64,000 bases of DNA from Halieaceae bacterium (lineage in GTDB: Bacteria; Pseudomonadota; Gammaproteobacteria; Pseudomonadales; Halieaceae). This document shows positions 10,001-23,103 of this stretch, one piece after another (position 1 is the first letter of the stretch; every line of letters begins with the position of its first letter). Position numbers and translations under genes: made by a program. The notes beneath the pieces were generated by a model, which saw nothing but the letters and a program-made list of their open reading frames with translations, did not search any database and was not told the origin of the DNA. The DNA is taken from the NCBI GenBank assembly GCA_028280635.1, contig JANQLM010000126.1, positions 1-64,000 of the forward strand, written 5' to 3'.

Positions 10001-12075
10001 AAACTGAAACCCTGTTGATCGAACTGGGTACGGAAGAGCTGCCCCCCACCGCGCTGCAGTCCCTGTCACAGGCGTTCAGTGACAGCATCCTGGCCGGCCT
10101 TGCTGAGCAACGGCTGGGCCACGGTAGCTGGCATTCCTTCGCCACCCCCCGACGCCTCGCGCTGTTGATCGAAGATGTCGCACTAAAGGCTGAGGACGAA
10201 CAGGTCGCCGTGTTTGGCCCGCCGGCTGACAAGGCAAAAGCCGATGACGGTAGCTGGTCTCCGGCTGCTGTCGGTTTCGCGCGCAAACAGGGGGTGAATC
10301 CGGAACAACTCACCATCGAGGACACCGACAAGGGTCCACGGCTATGTTTTCGTAGCACCGCGGCAGGTGCCAGCACCACTGACGCGCTGCCCGACATCCT
10401 GGCGACGACGGTGCGCTCGCTGCCAGTTCCCAAGCGCATGCGCTGGGGGGCGTCCCGCAGCGAGTTTGTGCGTCCCGTGCACTGGCTGATCGTTATGCTG
10501 GGCGAGGATGTCGTGGACTGCGAGGTACTGGAGCAGCACGCCGGGCGCGAGACCCGCGGTCATCGCTTCCACGCACCGGAGCCCATCACCCTGGAACACG
10601 CGGCAAATTATGAGGCCAGCCTGGAAGCAGCGCACGTCATCGCCGACAGCACACGCCGCCGCGACATGATCATGGGACAGGTAACGGCCCAGGCGGATGC
10701 GCTGGGGGCCCGGGCGTCTATCGATGATGATCTGCTGCGGGAAGTGACGGCACTGGTGGAATGGCCGGTGGCTCTGACCGGCAGCTTCGAGGAACGGTTT
10801 CTCGCGGTGCCACAAGAGGCCCTGGTGTCATCGATGCAAGAGCACCAGAAGTACTTCCCGGTCGTCGATGACGACGGCAAGCTGCTACCGAATTTTATCT
10901 TTGTCAGCAATATAGAGAGCCGCGATCCGGCACAGGTCATCGACGGCAACGAGCGGGTGATCCGGCCCCGACTGGCGGATGCCGACTTTTTCTATCGCAG
11001 CGACCGGCAACAAAGCCTGGAATCACGGGTCGATCGCCTGAAGAGCATCGTCTTCCAACAGAAGCTAGGAACCCTGCATGACAAGGCGAGCCGGCTGGAG
11101 TCACTGGCTCGGGCGCTGGCCGGGCCTGTGGGCGCAGACGCGGATGCCGCTGCACGTGCGGCGCGCCTGTCCAAGACCGACCTGCTTACCCTGCTGGTAG
11201 GCGAATTCTCCGACCTGCAGGGCATTGCCGGACGCTACTATGCGCTGCACGATGGCGAGCCTACCGATGTGGCCGATGCCATGCAGCAACAGTACTGGCC
11301 CGCCTATGCCGGCGACAGGCTGCCTGAAGCGCCCATCGCCACCTGTCTGGCACTGGCGGACCGGCTCGATACCCTGATCGGGATTTTTGGTATCGGCCAG
11401 CCACCGACCGGTTCCAAGGACCCCTTTGCCCTGCGCCGCGCCGCGCTCGGCGTCTTGCGTATCCTGGTCGAAAAAGAGCTGCCGCTGGATTTGCGCGATG
11501 CCCTGGGCTGGGCGCTGGACAACTATCCCGCCAACACCCTGGACGCCGACTGCGTGGGCGCCGTGACCCGCTATATGTTGGAGCGACTGCGCGCCTGGTA
11601 CGAAGATGCCGATATCCCGGTGGAAGTCTTCAAGGCGGTAAATGCCCGCGGCGTGACCACGCCGCTGGATTTTGATCGCCGGGTAAAGGCGGTACACGCT
11701 TTCAGCACCCTGCCGGAAGCCGCGGCCCTGGCCTCAGCCAACAAGCGAGTTTCCAATATCCTCAGCAAGGAAGGAAAGGATGGCGCATCCTCTGAAGTAA
11801 GGAAGGACTTACTTACAGAGCAGGCTGAGAAGCAACTGGCCCTCGCTATCGCAGAGAGCCGGCCCGCCTTCGAAGCCAGTATGGCCGAGGGCCATTACAC
11901 GGAGGCGTTGGGCGCACTGGCTGGCCTGCAGGCGCCAGTGGATCGCTTTTTTGATGATGTGATGGTGATGGCTGATGACGACTCGGTTCGCAACAACCGC
12001 CTCGCCCTGCTCTCCAGCCTGCGGGAACTGTTCCTGCAGATGGCGGATATTTCTCAACTCGCGCCTGCGCGCTAG
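9997..12075 (+). CDS. glyS: Glycine-tRNA ligase, beta subunit
   Basis: tRNA-recognition subunit of the heterotetrameric glycyl-tRNA synthetase, 692 residues, the usual length. It begins [15 protein letters not shown], the family hallmark, and ends in a helical anticodon-binding-like domain; an HD-like segment lies between. It starts with GTG inside the glyQ stop. It converges on gyrB across a 76-base gap that carries the gyrB terminator. Confidence 0.98.
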   Translation: MKTETLLIELGTEELPPTALQSLSQAFSDSILAGLAEQRLGHGSWHSFATPRRLALLIEDVALKAEDEQVAVFGPPADKAKADDGSWSPAAVGFARKQGVNPEQLTIEDTDKGPRLCFRSTAAGASTTDALPDILATTVRSLPVPKRMRWGASRSEFVRPVHWLIVMLGEDVVDCEVLEQHAGRETRGHRFHAPEPITLEHAANYEASLEAAHVIADSTRRRDMIMGQVTAQADALGARASIDDDLLREVTALVEWPVALTGSFEERFLAVPQEALVSSMQEHQKYFPVVDDDGKLLPNFIFVSNIESRDPAQVIDGNERVIRPRLADADFFYRSDRQQSLESRVDRLKSIVFQQKLGTLHDKASRLESLARALAGPVGADADAAARAARLSKTDLLTLLVGEFSDLQGIAGRYYALHDGEPTDVADAMQQQYWPAYAGDRLPEAPIATCLALADRLDTLIGIFGIGQPPTGSKDPFALRRAALGVLRILVEKELPLDLRDALGWALDNYPANTLDADCVGAVTRYMLERLRAWYEDADIPVEVFKAVNARGVTTPLDFDRRVKAVHAFSTLPEAAALASANKRVSNILSKEGKDGASSEVRKDLLTEQAEKQLALAIAESRPAFEASMAEGHYTEALGALAGLQAPVDRFFDDVMVMADDDSVRNNRLALLSSLRELFLQMADISQLAPAR

Positions 12076-12117
12076 CCAGCCCAACCTGCTAGCTTAAAAC
12101 CCAGCACTGTCGCTGGC

Positions 12118-12147
12118 GAAAAACATGGCGGGCAGAGACTGCCCGCC
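12118..12147 (-). terminator. Intrinsic terminator of gyrB
   Basis: On the minus strand, 5 bases after the gyrB stop, the arms GGCGGGCAG and CTGCCCGCC (plus-strand 12127-12135 and 12139-12147) form a perfect 9-bp stem with loop AGA. The hairpin is followed after ATG by TTTTT (plus-strand AAAAA at 12119-12123). Orientation fits only gyrB, not glyS. Confidence 0.8.
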
Positions 12148-12151
12148 CAGC

Positions 12152-14696
<2,545 letters not shown>

Positions 14697-15800
14697 CTAC
14701 TCCACCTGCCGGAGTATCTCGCCATGTTCCACGTGGAACATCGTGATCGCCTTCGAGTCTGCACCTCGCCAAATAGCATCCACATCCTTTTGCTGGATAC
14801 AGGTGACAAACTGTTGCACTTCCAACTCAGCGAGCATCGACACAACCTGTCGGCAATGCTCTATATCCAATTCGGCTGCCAAATCATCCACCAGGTACAC
14901 ACAAGGTGGCTCACCTGCCTGTCGCAACACTTCTCCCTGGGCCAACTTCAGTGCGCAAACCACCAGCTTTATCTGACCCCTGGACAAGCTGTCTGCTGCC
15001 AGCTTCCCTTCGTGCGTTATCCGTACATCGGCACGCTGCGGACCAACATGGGTAAAGCCCTGCTGCAGGTCTGCTACCAGGGAATCCCGTAACGCCTCGA
15101 GTAGAGGTTTCTCGCGCTCCCACCCACGTCGATAGCGCAGATCCACCTGTTCTAGCCTCGGCGAGAGCTGGGTGAGAAAGCGCAGAAACACCGGCTTGAG
15201 AGTAGCCAGATATGCTGACCTCGCCTGGTCTATCTGCTCGCCAGCTTTTGCCAGCTGCAGGTCCCAGGGAGCGATGTCGCTGGGATCAATTTTACCACGG
15301 CGCAATAGGCTATTGCGCTGTTTTATAGCTTTTTGAAATAGCTGCCAGCTGCTCAGGAATTGATGTTCCACGTGGAACACACCCCAGTCCAGGAACTGCC
15401 GTCGCTCTACGGGGCCGCCGGTGAGAATGCCGAAGCTGTCTGCATGTACAAGCTGCAGCGGTAAAGCGGCCGCCAGCTCCGCGCGAGCATTGACTGACTG
15501 CCCGGAAATTTTTGCCTCCAGGCTACCGTCCCTCTGGCGCGTAACACCGAGGCTGACCGCATTCCCCGACCGATGACTCACTTCGCCATAGACCGTGCAG
15601 GACGGCTCTTCGTAAGAAATAACAGATTTGATCTGCGCGGTGCGGAAAGAACGGGCTAAACCCAGCAGGTGGATTGACTCCAACAAGCTGGTTTTACCAC
15701 TGCCATTGGGGCCGTAAAAAATGTTAACCGGCCCCAGGTCCCGTAGACTCTGAACGCCGAGGTTGCGTACCCCGCGGACGTCGAGCCGCGTCAGTGCCAC
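14697..15800 (-). CDS. recF: DNA replication and repair protein RecF
   Basis: SMC-like ATPase that with RecO and RecR loads RecA on gapped DNA. It has 367 residues. The Walker A motif GPNGSGKTSLLES is near the N-terminus, the ABC-type signature LSRGQIKL and a Walker B (CVYLVDDLAAELD) near the C-terminus. The gene lies 12 bases after dnaN. It is unusual in carrying two perfect 16-bp parS sequences (15364-15379 and 14725-14740), both read in the same frame as Phe-His-Val-Glu-His. The second falls in the last few residues of the protein, beyond the conserved core. Confidence 0.97.
   Translation of the reverse strand: MALTRLDVRGVRNLGVQSLRDLGPVNIFYGPNGSGKTSLLESIHLLGLARSFRTAQIKSVISYEEPSCTVYGEVSHRSGNAVSLGVTRQRDGSLEAKISGQSVNARAELAAALPLQLVHADSFGILTGGPVERRQFLDWGVFHVEHQFLSSWQLFQKAIKQRNSLLRRGKIDPSDIAPWDLQLAKAGEQIDQARSAYLATLKPVFLRFLTQLSPRLEQVDLRYRRGWEREKPLLEALRDSLVADLQQGFTHVGPQRADVRITHEGKLAADSLSRGQIKLVVCALKLAQGEVLRQAGEPPCVYLVDDLAAELDIEHCRQVVSMLAELEVQQFVTCIQQKDVDAIWRGADSKAITMFHVEHGEILRQVE
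14725..14740. other. parS centromere site 1
   Basis: TGTTCCACGTGGAACA is a perfect 16-bp palindrome that matches the chromosomal ParB-binding consensus TGTTNCACGTGNAACA in the variant common in pseudomonads. It lies within the last codons of recF, about 4.1 kb from the centre of oriC. parA and parB are in this window. Confidence 0.93.
15364..15379. other. parS centromere site 2
   Basis: A second copy of TGTTCCACGTGGAACA, identical over all 16 bases, inside the middle of recF and 639 bases from the first copy. ParB loaded here would spread across the recF-dnaN-dnaA region and recruit condensin near the origin. Confidence 0.93.
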
Positions 15801-15812
15801 GATCCGAGCGGC

Positions 15813-16919
15813 CTAGAGCCTCATCGGCATAACGACGTAGAGAGAGTCGCCGTTTTCGGGCTCCTCCAGCAGGGCACTGCTGTTGGGATCTGACAGCGAC
15901 AGCTTGACCTGCTCACTGTCGACCACGCCCAGTACATCCAGCAAATAGCTCACGTTGAAACCAATCTCCAGACCGTCGCCGCTATAGTCGACGGTGACGG
16001 TTTCCTCCGCCTCTTCCTGTTCAGGGTTATTCGCCACAATCTCCATAGTGCCTGGGGCCAGCGTCAGGCGCACTCCCCGGTACTTTTCATTGGAGAGAAT
16101 CGCGGTTCGAGTAAAAGCCTGGCGCAGGTCCTCCCGGGCGCCCAACACCGTTTTGTCCGGATTGCGCGGCAGCACGCGTTCATAATCAGGGAACTTACCG
16201 TCAACCAGTTTCGACGTGAACGTAAAGTCTTCCGTGGTCGCTCGCACATGGTTGTTGCCGATGACAATCGCGACGTCTGCACCGTCATCTTGCAGCAGTC
16301 TCGCAAGCTCCAATACGCCCTTGCGCGGCAAAATCACCTGCTTTGTCTCTTCCACCTGGAATTCACTGTCCAGTGAACACATCGCCAGACGATGGCCATC
16401 GGTAGCCACCACACGCAGACCCTTGGGCTGCAGTTCCCACAGCATGCCGTTCAGGTAATACCGAACATCCTGCTGCGCCATGGCAAAAGCCGTGCGATCA
16501 ATCAGGCGTCGCAGTTGGCCCTGAAGCAGAGTCACCTTGTGAGTGCCGATACTGTCTTCCACGTTGGGGAAGTCCCGCGCCGGTAGCGTAGACAGCGTGA
16601 AGCGGCTGCGGCCGGACCGCACCGTGACCTTGCCCTCTTCCACGGAAAACTCAATATCGCTGCCTTCCGGCAGGGATTTACAGATATCCACCAGCTTGCG
16701 TGCGGGTACGGTAATCTCGCCGCTATCCCCGCTCGCTGACTCCAGGCGCAGCCGGCCCACCAATTCCACTTCCAGGTCAGTCCCCGTCAGTGACAGCCAC
16801 TCGCCGTCCAGCACCATCAGCACATTGGCGAGTATCGGGAGCGTCTGGCGGCGTTCCACTACGCCTGCCACCAGGTTCAAAGGCTTCAACAGCGCATCCC
16901 GTGAAATGGTGAACTTCAT
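15813..16919 (-). CDS. dnaN: DNA polymerase III beta sliding clamp
   Basis: Processivity clamp of the replicase, 368 residues, ring-forming homodimer. It starts MKFTISRDALLKPLNLV and ends YVVMPMRL, both typical. The three clamp domains of about 120 residues each are complete, and the C-terminal VMPMR is part of the pocket that binds clamp-binding motifs. It lies 62 bases after dnaA and 12 bases before recF, so dnaA-dnaN-recF are probably one transcript. Confidence 0.99.
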   Translation of the reverse strand: MKFTISRDALLKPLNLVAGVVERRQTLPILANVLMVLDGEWLSLTGTDLEVELVGRLRLESASGDSGEITVPARKLVDICKSLPEGSDIEFSVEEGKVTVRSGRSRFTLSTLPARDFPNVEDSIGTHKVTLLQGQLRRLIDRTAFAMAQQDVRYYLNGMLWELQPKGLRVVATDGHRLAMCSLDSEFQVEETKQVILPRKGVLELARLLQDDGADVAIVIGNNHVRATTEDFTFTSKLVDGKFPDYERVLPRNPDKTVLGAREDLRQAFTRTAILSNEKYRGVRLTLAPGTMEIVANNPEQEEAEETVTVDYSGDGLEIGFNVSYLLDVLGVVDSEQVKLSLSDPNSSALLEEPENGDSLYVVMPMRL

Positions 16920-16981
16920 CTAGCAGTTTCCTTTATATAGGTAGAAAGTCTGTGTGGTGTTCCTGGCCCGGTGAATTCCAC

Positions 16982-18511
16982 TCAGGTCGTCAATGAACGA
17001 AGCAGATTCTTATAGTCTTCCCGGATATCTGAATCCGTTTCACGCAATTCCCGGATCTTGCGACAGGCATGCAGTACCGTGGTGTGATCTCGACCACCGA
17101 AGCTGTCGCCAATCTCAGGCAGGCTATGATTGGTCAGTTCCTTCGCCAGCGCCATGGCTACCTGGCGTGGCCGCGCAACAGACCGGCTACGGCGCTTCGA
17201 CATCAGGTCGGACACCTTGATCTTGTAATACTCGGCGACTGTGCGTTGGATATTATCGAGGCTCACCTGCTTGTCTTGCAATGCCAGCAGATCCTTGAGG
17301 CTATCCTTGATCAGGTCGACATCGATGGGTTTGGAAGTGAAGTGAGCACTTGCTATCACTCTCTTTAGTGCACCCTCGAGTTCGCGCACATTTGAGCGGA
17401 TACGTTGGGCAATAAAGAAAGCCGCATCCGGGGGCAGCTCGATGCGCGCCTGGGTCGCTTTCTTCATGAGTATCGCCACACGGGTCTCGAGCTCCGGTGG
17501 CTCAACTGCTACGGTTAGCCCCCAGCCAAAGCGAGACTTCAGGCGTTCCTCCAGCCCCTCAATTTCTTTCGGATAGCGATCACAGGTCAGGATCATCTGC
17601 TGCCCACCTTCCAACAGTGCGTTGAAGGTGTGGAAAAACTCTTCCTGGGATCGCTCCTTGCCGGCAAAGAACTGAATGTCATCAATCAATAACGCATCAA
17701 CGGAGCGATAGTAGCGCTTGAAATCGTTAATGGCGTTCAGCTGCAGTGCTTTTACCATATCTGCGACAAATCGCTCTGAATGCAGGTATACCACCTTGGC
17801 TTCAGGGTTACGCCGCAGCAGCGCGTTGCCCACGGCATGCATCAAGTGGGTTTTACCGAGGCCGACTCCACCATAGAGGAACAGCGGGTTGTAGGACCCA
17901 CCGGGATTCTCAGCCACCTGTCCCGCGGCTGCCAGCGCCAGCTGGTTGGACTTGCCCTCGACAAAGTTGTCGAACGTGTAGTGGTCCACCAGGTAGTTCT
18001 GGTGCCGGATTGCTCCCTCCACCTCTACCTGTCGACTGGCCGCCGGTGTGCTGCGAAACCCGGCCCTGCGAGGCTCCTGCTGAGCGTCGCGCTGCTGATC
18101 GCTCCCGACTGCCGAAGACAGATGGCCCTGGGAGATAATCCCGGTAGATTGATTGTTCACGGTCTCGAGGCGCCGCGACGCTTCAACGGCAGGCGGCCGC
18201 AGCGGGTCCGAACCGGCCCGCATCAGGTGATCGACGGCAGCACCGTTACTACGCTTGGGAAGACCAATCTCCAGGACTACCCGACAATCGCCCGCGGTAG
18301 ACACCTCTGACACCAATTCACTGATACGCTCGAGGAATTTATCGTTAACCCACTCCTTGACGAAGCGGTTGGGTGCATACAGGCAAAGATCTCCCGCATC
18401 AGGTGCCTGCCGATGCTCCGCCTTAAGCGGTTTGATCCAGGTATTGAACTGTTGTGACGGCAACTCCTCCTGCAGGCAGTTGACGCACTTTTCCCACACC
18501 AGACTTGGCAA
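16982..18511 (-). CDS. dnaA: Chromosomal replication initiator DnaA
   Basis: AAA+ ATPase that binds DnaA boxes and opens oriC. It has 509 residues: domain I (about 1-85, with [14 protein letters not shown]), a variable linker (about 86-170), the ATPase domain with Walker A GGVGLGKT (214-221) and DDIQ (277-280), and a C-terminal DNA-binding helix-turn-helix with [15 protein letters not shown]. The start is TTG at 18511, supported by AAAAGGGG a few bases upstream and by alignment with the Pseudomonas N-terminus. The gene begins immediately beside the origin and reads away from it. Confidence 0.98.
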   Translation of the reverse strand: MPSLVWEKCVNCLQEELPSQQFNTWIKPLKAEHRQAPDAGDLCLYAPNRFVKEWVNDKFLERISELVSEVSTAGDCRVVLEIGLPKRSNGAAVDHLMRAGSDPLRPPAVEASRRLETVNNQSTGIISQGHLSSAVGSDQQRDAQQEPRRAGFRSTPAASRQVEVEGAIRHQNYLVDHYTFDNFVEGKSNQLALAAAGQVAENPGGSYNPLFLYGGVGLGKTHLMHAVGNALLRRNPEAKVVYLHSERFVADMVKALQLNAINDFKRYYRSVDALLIDDIQFFAGKERSQEEFFHTFNALLEGGQQMILTCDRYPKEIEGLEERLKSRFGWGLTVAVEPPELETRVAILMKKATQARIELPPDAAFFIAQRIRSNVRELEGALKRVIASAHFTSKPIDVDLIKDSLKDLLALQDKQVSLDNIQRTVAEYYKIKVSDLMSKRRSRSVARPRQVAMALAKELTNHSLPEIGDSFGGRDHTTVLHACRKIRELRETDSDIREDYKNLLRSLTT

Positions 18512-18739
18512 TGTACACCCCTTTTCTAGTTATTCGCTGGCAGCTGTTCTGCTCAGTGTGTTTGCACTGTGACGCCCACGATGCCCCGTAGCCTGGGAAC
18601 TCGTATCGAAGAGCGCATAGGTTGTCTTTCTGGGGGTTCACCGGGTATTCATGGCTGTCACGACGTCCCGAACCGGTCATTCACTGAGGCGAAGCCGATG
18701 CTTGTAGTTTTACCCTCCAACTGCATGCATTCTAGCGCT

Positions 18740-18890
18740 GCATCCGAGAGTTATCCACACCTTCAAAAAACTGTAACATTTTCTATTTTTTATTTAAAAT
18801 CAAATACTTATTTGGTTTATAATTCTGTCAATACGCTGATCAAAAAATATTTTTTTCCTGTATTTAACTTGTGGATAACTTGTTGTTCGA
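18740..18890. other. oriC: Chromosomal replication origin oriC
   Basis: In the 704-base gap between dnaA and rpmH, a perfect DnaA box TTATCCACA (18751-18759) and its exact inverse TGTGGATAA (18870-18878) frame about 110 bases that are roughly three quarters A+T, with T-rich and A-rich tracts. This is the expected layout of a DNA unwinding element. A single GATC lies inside. Gene direction flips here from minus (dnaA side) to plus (rpmH side). The flanks 18512-18740 and 18890-19100 are of ordinary composition and hold no gene I can support. Confidence 0.85.
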
Positions 18891-19108
18891 GGGCAGAAAA
18901 GTTGTTCATTCAGGTACAAACTCCTGCAATTTCAGTCGCTTGCGCACATCGAAACTGCGAGCACCAGTCCTCCGTCACTAGAGCTGGATTCAACGCCGGG
19001 GAGGACCACGAGTGACGCACCCGATTCAGTGAGCACAGCGCCGGAAAGCAGGCCGCCCTGCTCTCGGTGTGGAGCCTCCAGGACACCGCTATATCATTGA
19101 TTTTATGT

Positions 19109-19137
19109 TTGAATCTGTCTGCTGCTTTCACTAGAAT
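19109..19137 (+). promoter_or_regulatory. rpmH sigma70 promoter
   Basis: TTGAAT (19109-19114), a 17-base spacer, then TAGAAT (19132-19137). It would start the rpmH-rnpA-yidD-yidC transcript with a leader of about 70 bases. Five of six and four of six positions match the sigma70 hexamers' key bases. Confidence 0.7.
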
Positions 19138-19215
19138 ACACGCCCTTTTGCGCAGCCATCCGCCGGCCCAGTGCCCGGCCAGGCTGCTAGTGTCTTATCA
19201 ACCAGGTATTTCGTC

Positions 19216-19350
19216 ATGAAAAGAACGTTCCAGCCCAGCGTACTGAAGCGCAAGCGCACGCATGGTTTTCGCTCGCGCATGGCCACCAAGAGCGGCCGCC
19301 AGCTGATTAACCGCCGTCGTGCCAAGGGCCGCAAGCGCCTCGCCGCCTGA
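19216..19350 (+). CDS. rpmH: 50S ribosomal protein L34
   Basis: Small basic ribosomal protein of exactly 44 residues, the standard length. It begins [18 protein letters not shown], continues [20 protein letters not shown] and ends RKRLAA, with about one third Arg/Lys. It is the first gene on the plus side of oriC and has its own good promoter. rnpA follows within 20 bases, the universal bacterial pairing. Confidence 0.99.
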   Translation: MKRTFQPSVLKRKRTHGFRSRMATKSGRQLINRRRAKGRKRLAA

Positions 19351-19368
19351 TGCCCGGCATTGGCAGCA

Positions 19369-19725
19369 GTGAACGACCACTCCTTCCCTCGGAAGGATCG
19401 TCTGCTTGATGCTGCCGCCTACGGCCGCGTTTTCAACGCGGTCGAGGTTCGTGCCTCCCACAAGTATCTCCTCCTCCTGGCGACCAGCAACCGACTCGAT
19501 CATCATCGACTGGGCATTATCGTCGCCAGGAAGAACGTAAAACACGCCGTCCAGCGAAATCGCTTCAAGCGCATCGTCAGAGAAGTGTTCCGCCACCAGG
19601 ACCATGTTCCACCCGGGCTCGATGTGATCGTCATGGCCCGCAAGGGCGTGGATACACTGGACAGCAAAACCCTATCAACTATAGTGCGGCAGCAATGGCA
19701 AAAGCTGGTGGGCCGTGAAGCTTGA
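19369..19725 (+). CDS. rnpA: Ribonuclease P protein component
   Basis: Protein subunit of RNase P, which with the RNA subunit (not in this window) matures tRNA 5' ends. About 118 residues with the [17 protein letters not shown] opening and the RNA-binding signature [15 protein letters not shown], whose Arg/Lys residues contact substrate. I use GTG at 19369, which gives the usual short lead before FPR; a TTG at 19360 would add three residues and cannot be excluded, as neither has a strong Shine-Dalgarno. Confidence 0.96.
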   Translation: MNDHSFPRKDRLLDAAAYGRVFNAVEVRASHKYLLLLATSNRLDHHRLGIIVARKNVKHAVQRNRFKRIVREVFRHQDHVPPGLDVIVMARKGVDTLDSKTLSTIVRQQWQKLVGREA

Positions 19726-19735
19726 AGACAGCGCG

Positions 19736-20032
19736 ATGACAAACGTCGGCGAACCCGGAGTGCAGTCCCCCCGCCAGCTTTTCCTGCGGCGTTGCATGGC
19801 ATTGCCCGCCAGCACCATGATTGGCCTGATCCGGCTGTATCGACTGTTTTTAAGCCCGTGGCTCGGCAACCAGTGTCGCTTCCATCCCTCCTGCTCCAAC
19901 TATGCCGAACAGGCGATTTCCAAACACGGCGCACTGCGCGGTGGCTGGTTGACGCTGAGGCGGCTGGGCAAGTGCCACCCCTGGCATGCCGGGGGCTGTG
20001 ACCCGGTACCGCCACACACCCACCGTTCCTGA
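19736..20032 (+). CDS. yidD: Membrane protein insertion efficiency factor YidD
   Basis: Small membrane-associated protein thought to assist YidC. About 98 residues from the ATG at 19736; a GTG at 19715 inside the end of rnpA would give 105. The family core is complete: [17 protein letters not shown], then [35 protein letters not shown] and GGCDPVPP. The three conserved cysteines are present. It lies between rnpA and yidC, the classic order, with only 10 bases to yidC. Confidence 0.92.
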   Translation: MTNVGEPGVQSPRQLFLRRCMALPASTMIGLIRLYRLFLSPWLGNQCRFHPSCSNYAEQAISKHGALRGGWLTLRRLGKCHPWHAGGCDPVPPHTHRS

Positions 20033-20042
20033 AGACCAGATT

Positions 20043-21713
20043 ATGGATGTCATTCGATCATTGCTGATTGGCGTAATTGCCGTGCTCTCGTTCATGCTGC
20101 TCACCGAGTGGGTCAAGTTCAAGGAAGAGAGAGCTCCCGCCGCGCTGCCGCCCAGCACTGCAGTTCAAGCAGCGACCCCCGCCGACTTGCCCGCGGCCCC
20201 GGTGAGTGACGCCGCGAATGACATCCCGGTTGTAGACGCGCCGCAAGCCTCAACACTTCCCCGCACAACAGGCAGCTTTATCAGTGTCACCACCGATCTG
20301 CTGCAGGTTCGCATCAACCTGACAGGTGGCGACATCACCGAGGTCGCGCTGGTGGATTACCCGGCTAAACTGGAGAGCCCCGAAATTCCTTTCCTGCTAC
20401 TGGAAGACAACCAGCGCCGCAGCTACATCGCGCAAAGCGGACTGATCGGCGAAAACGGGATCGACAGTGCCGGTCGCGCAAACTTCGCGGCCGCCGGTGA
20501 CAGCTTCTCGCTCTCGGAGTCGGCCGATGAGTTGGTCGTCGAGCTCAGGGCACTGGAAACCGGTGACATCGGTATCACCAAACGCTTCACCTTTACCCGC
20601 GGCGACTACCTGGTAAAAGTCGAATACCTGGTGCAGAACAATTCCGCGGAGCGTTGGCAGGCAAACCTGTTCGGGCAAATCAAGCGCGACAGCAGTGGCG
20701 ACCCTTCAGCAGAACTCTCCAGCGGCATGGGTATGGTGCCCTTCCTGGGTGCGGCTACCACGCTGCCTGATGAACGCTTTGCGAAGTACGATTTTGAAGA
20801 CATGGCGGACAAGCCGCTGAAAGAAAAGATTGCGGGTGGCTGGATCGCAATGATCCAGCACTACTTCCTCAGTGCCTGGATTCCCGATGCCAACCAGACC
20901 CACAATTACAACACCCGGGTGACTGGGAACGGCTTCAATATTGCCGGCTTCGTGTCGCCCTCCATTACTGTCGACCCTGGCCAGCAGGGACAGGTAGCCG
21001 CAGAATTTTACGCCGGTCCCAAGGACCAGTACCGCCTGGCGGAAATCTCCGAGTACCTGGATCTCAGTGTTGACTACGGTTGGCTGTGGTGGATTGCCCA
21101 ACCGTTGTTCTGGCTGCTGATCAAGATCTACGGCTTTGTCAGCAACTGGGGCGTTGCCATCATCCTGCTGACCGTGTTGATCAAGGCCGCCTTCTTCAAA
21201 CTGTCCGCCACCAGCTATCGCTCCATGGCCAATATGCGCCGGGTACAGCCGCAGCTGCAGTCGATCAGGGAACGCTATGCCGAGGACAAGCAAAAGCAAT
21301 CCCAGGAAATGATGAACCTGTACCGCAAGGAGAAGATCAACCCTCTCAGTGGTTGCCTTCCCATCCTGGTACAGATGCCGGTATTCATCGCCCTCTACTG
21401 GGTGCTGATGGAAAGCGTGGAGTTGCGGCAGGCGCCCTTCTTCGGCTGGATCCAGGACCTTTCCGTCATGGACCCCTACTTCATCCTGCCGCTGATCATG
21501 GGCGCCAGCATGTGGTTCCAGCAGAGGCTGGCACCGCCACCGCCGGACCCCATGCAGGCCAAAATCATGCAATGGATGCCGATCGTATTCACGTTCTTCT
21601 TCCTGTGGTTCCCCGCCGGCCTGGTGCTGTACTGGGTCACCAACAACCTGCTGTCTATCGCCCAGCAGTGGTACATCACCCGGCAGATCGAGCGGGCGGG
21701 CAGCAAGGCCTGA
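20043..21713 (+). CDS. yidC: Membrane protein insertase YidC
   Basis: Inserts and folds inner-membrane proteins, including the Fo subunits encoded further along. It has 556 residues: an N-terminal transmembrane anchor ([20 protein letters not shown]), a large periplasmic beta domain (about 60-340) and the five-helix insertase core starting near [20 protein letters not shown]. The conserved groove arginine should lie in the first core helix region ([13 protein letters not shown]). The ATG at 20043 is chosen because it opens the anchor; upstream in-frame codons overlap yidD. Confidence 0.98.
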   Translation: MDVIRSLLIGVIAVLSFMLLTEWVKFKEERAPAALPPSTAVQAATPADLPAAPVSDAANDIPVVDAPQASTLPRTTGSFISVTTDLLQVRINLTGGDITEVALVDYPAKLESPEIPFLLLEDNQRRSYIAQSGLIGENGIDSAGRANFAAAGDSFSLSESADELVVELRALETGDIGITKRFTFTRGDYLVKVEYLVQNNSAERWQANLFGQIKRDSSGDPSAELSSGMGMVPFLGAATTLPDERFAKYDFEDMADKPLKEKIAGGWIAMIQHYFLSAWIPDANQTHNYNTRVTGNGFNIAGFVSPSITVDPGQQGQVAAEFYAGPKDQYRLAEISEYLDLSVDYGWLWWIAQPLFWLLIKIYGFVSNWGVAIILLTVLIKAAFFKLSATSYRSMANMRRVQPQLQSIRERYAEDKQKQSQEMMNLYRKEKINPLSGCLPILVQMPVFIALYWVLMESVELRQAPFFGWIQDLSVMDPYFILPLIMGASMWFQQRLAPPPPDPMQAKIMQWMPIVFTFFFLWFPAGLVLYWVTNNLLSIAQQWYITRQIERAGSKA

Positions 21714-21729
21714 TAAAACACTCACGGCC

Positions 21730-23103
21730 ATGAATCCCGCCCTGGAACAGGACACCATCGCCGCGGTGGCTACCGCGCCTGGCCAGGGAGGCATCGGCAT
21801 CGTGCGACTCTCGGGCCGAGATGCTGCAGCGATTGGCAAGCGCCTGTGCCAGCGTGAATTCAGGCCGCGCCATGCCCACTACGGGCAGTTCCTGGATGCC
21901 GAAGGCGAGGCTATAGATAGCGGTATCACCCTGTATTTCCAGACACCGAATTCATTCACCGGTGAAGATGTGATTGAACTCCATGGCCACGGCGGCACCG
22001 CGGTCATGGACCTGTTGCTGGCCCGCTGCTGTGAACTGGGCGCGCGACTGGCTGCCCCCGGCGAGTTCAGCCAGCGGGCATTCCTGAATGACAAGATGGA
22101 CCTGGCACAGGCAGAGGCCGTGGCCGACCTGATCAGCGCCACGACGGAAGCCGGCGTCCGCAGTGCCAATCGCTCCCTGGCCGGAGAATTCTCCCGCCGC
22201 ATCACGACGCTAATGGAAGAGTTGGTGGCGCTACGGGTCTACGTCGAAGCCGCTATCGATTTCCCGGAAGAAGAAATCGACTTTCTCGCCGAGGGCCAGG
22301 TGGCTGATCGCCTGCAGCAGATTTGCGAACAGCTGGCAACAGTTACCAACAGCGCGCGCCAGGGCAGGCTGCTGCGCGACGGCATGAAACTGGTGATCGC
22401 CGGCCGGCCGAATGCCGGTAAATCCAGCCTGCTGAACGCATTAAGTGGTGAAGAATCAGCCATCGTTACCGCGATCGAGGGCACCACACGCGACGTGCTT
22501 CGGGAACACATCCAGATCGATGGCATGCCCCTGCACGTAGTGGACACCGCCGGCTTGAGAAGCAGTGAAGACCTGGTCGAACAGGAGGGCATCAAGCGGG
22601 CCTGGAAAGAGATGGCCAGCGCCGATCATGTGCTGCTGGTGGTCGACGCCAGTGACCCTCAGGCCGCGGCGGCCGATACCGATACCCTGTGGCCGGAACT
22701 GCACCGGGAATTGTCTGCGGACATCCCCGTCACCCTGGTTCACAACAAATGTGATATCACAGATGCGCAACCAGGTATCGGCCAACAGTCCGATGCCACT
22801 GTTATCAGACTGTCGGCCAGGACCGGGGCCGGCATGGAACTGCTGCGCAATCATCTCAAATCGAGTATGGGGTTCGAAGCCGACGAGGCCCATGGATTCA
22901 TCGCCCGGCGCAGGCACATCGACGCACTGCTACGCGCCTCCCGGTGCCTGGAGGACGCCGCTGTCCAGGTGGAAAACAGCGCCGGAGAGCTATTGGCCGA
23001 GGATCTCAAGCGCTGCCACGCTGAACTGGGAGCAATCACCGGCGCCATGAGTGCCGACGAGCTGCTGGGGGAAATCTTCTCCAGCTTCTGCATTGGCAAG
23101 TAA
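21730..23103 (+). CDS. mnmE: tRNA modification GTPase MnmE
   Basis: With MnmG it installs the 5-carboxymethylaminomethyl group on U34 of certain tRNAs. At 457 residues it has the family length: N-terminal tetrahydrofolate-binding domain (starting [21 protein letters not shown]), helical domain and inserted G domain. G1 is GRPNAGKS (225-232), followed by GTTRD, DTAGLR and NKCD. The C-terminal CIGK motif with the catalytic Cys454 is intact. It is 16 bases after yidC and is followed by a 470-base non-coding region before its partner mnmG. Confidence 0.98.
   Translation: MNPALEQDTIAAVATAPGQGGIGIVRLSGRDAAAIGKRLCQREFRPRHAHYGQFLDAEGEAIDSGITLYFQTPNSFTGEDVIELHGHGGTAVMDLLLARCCELGARLAAPGEFSQRAFLNDKMDLAQAEAVADLISATTEAGVRSANRSLAGEFSRRITTLMEELVALRVYVEAAIDFPEEEIDFLAEGQVADRLQQICEQLATVTNSARQGRLLRDGMKLVIAGRPNAGKSSLLNALSGEESAIVTAIEGTTRDVLREHIQIDGMPLHVVDTAGLRSSEDLVEQEGIKRAWKEMASADHVLLVVDASDPQAAAADTDTLWPELHRELSADIPVTLVHNKCDITDAQPGIGQQSDATVIRLSARTGAGMELLRNHLKSSMGFEADEAHGFIARRRHIDALLRASRCLEDAAVQVENSAGELLAEDLKRCHAELGAITGAMSADELLGEIFSSFCIGK

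Noticed and set aside
19047-19062. Hairpin AGCAGG-CCGC-CCTGCT between oriC and rpmH
   Set aside because: Short 6-bp stem without T-run; no clear role, so not listed as terminator.
19604-19619. Third parS-like site (TGTTCCACCCGG) in rnpA
   Set aside because: Only the left half matches; the right arm GTGGAACA is absent.
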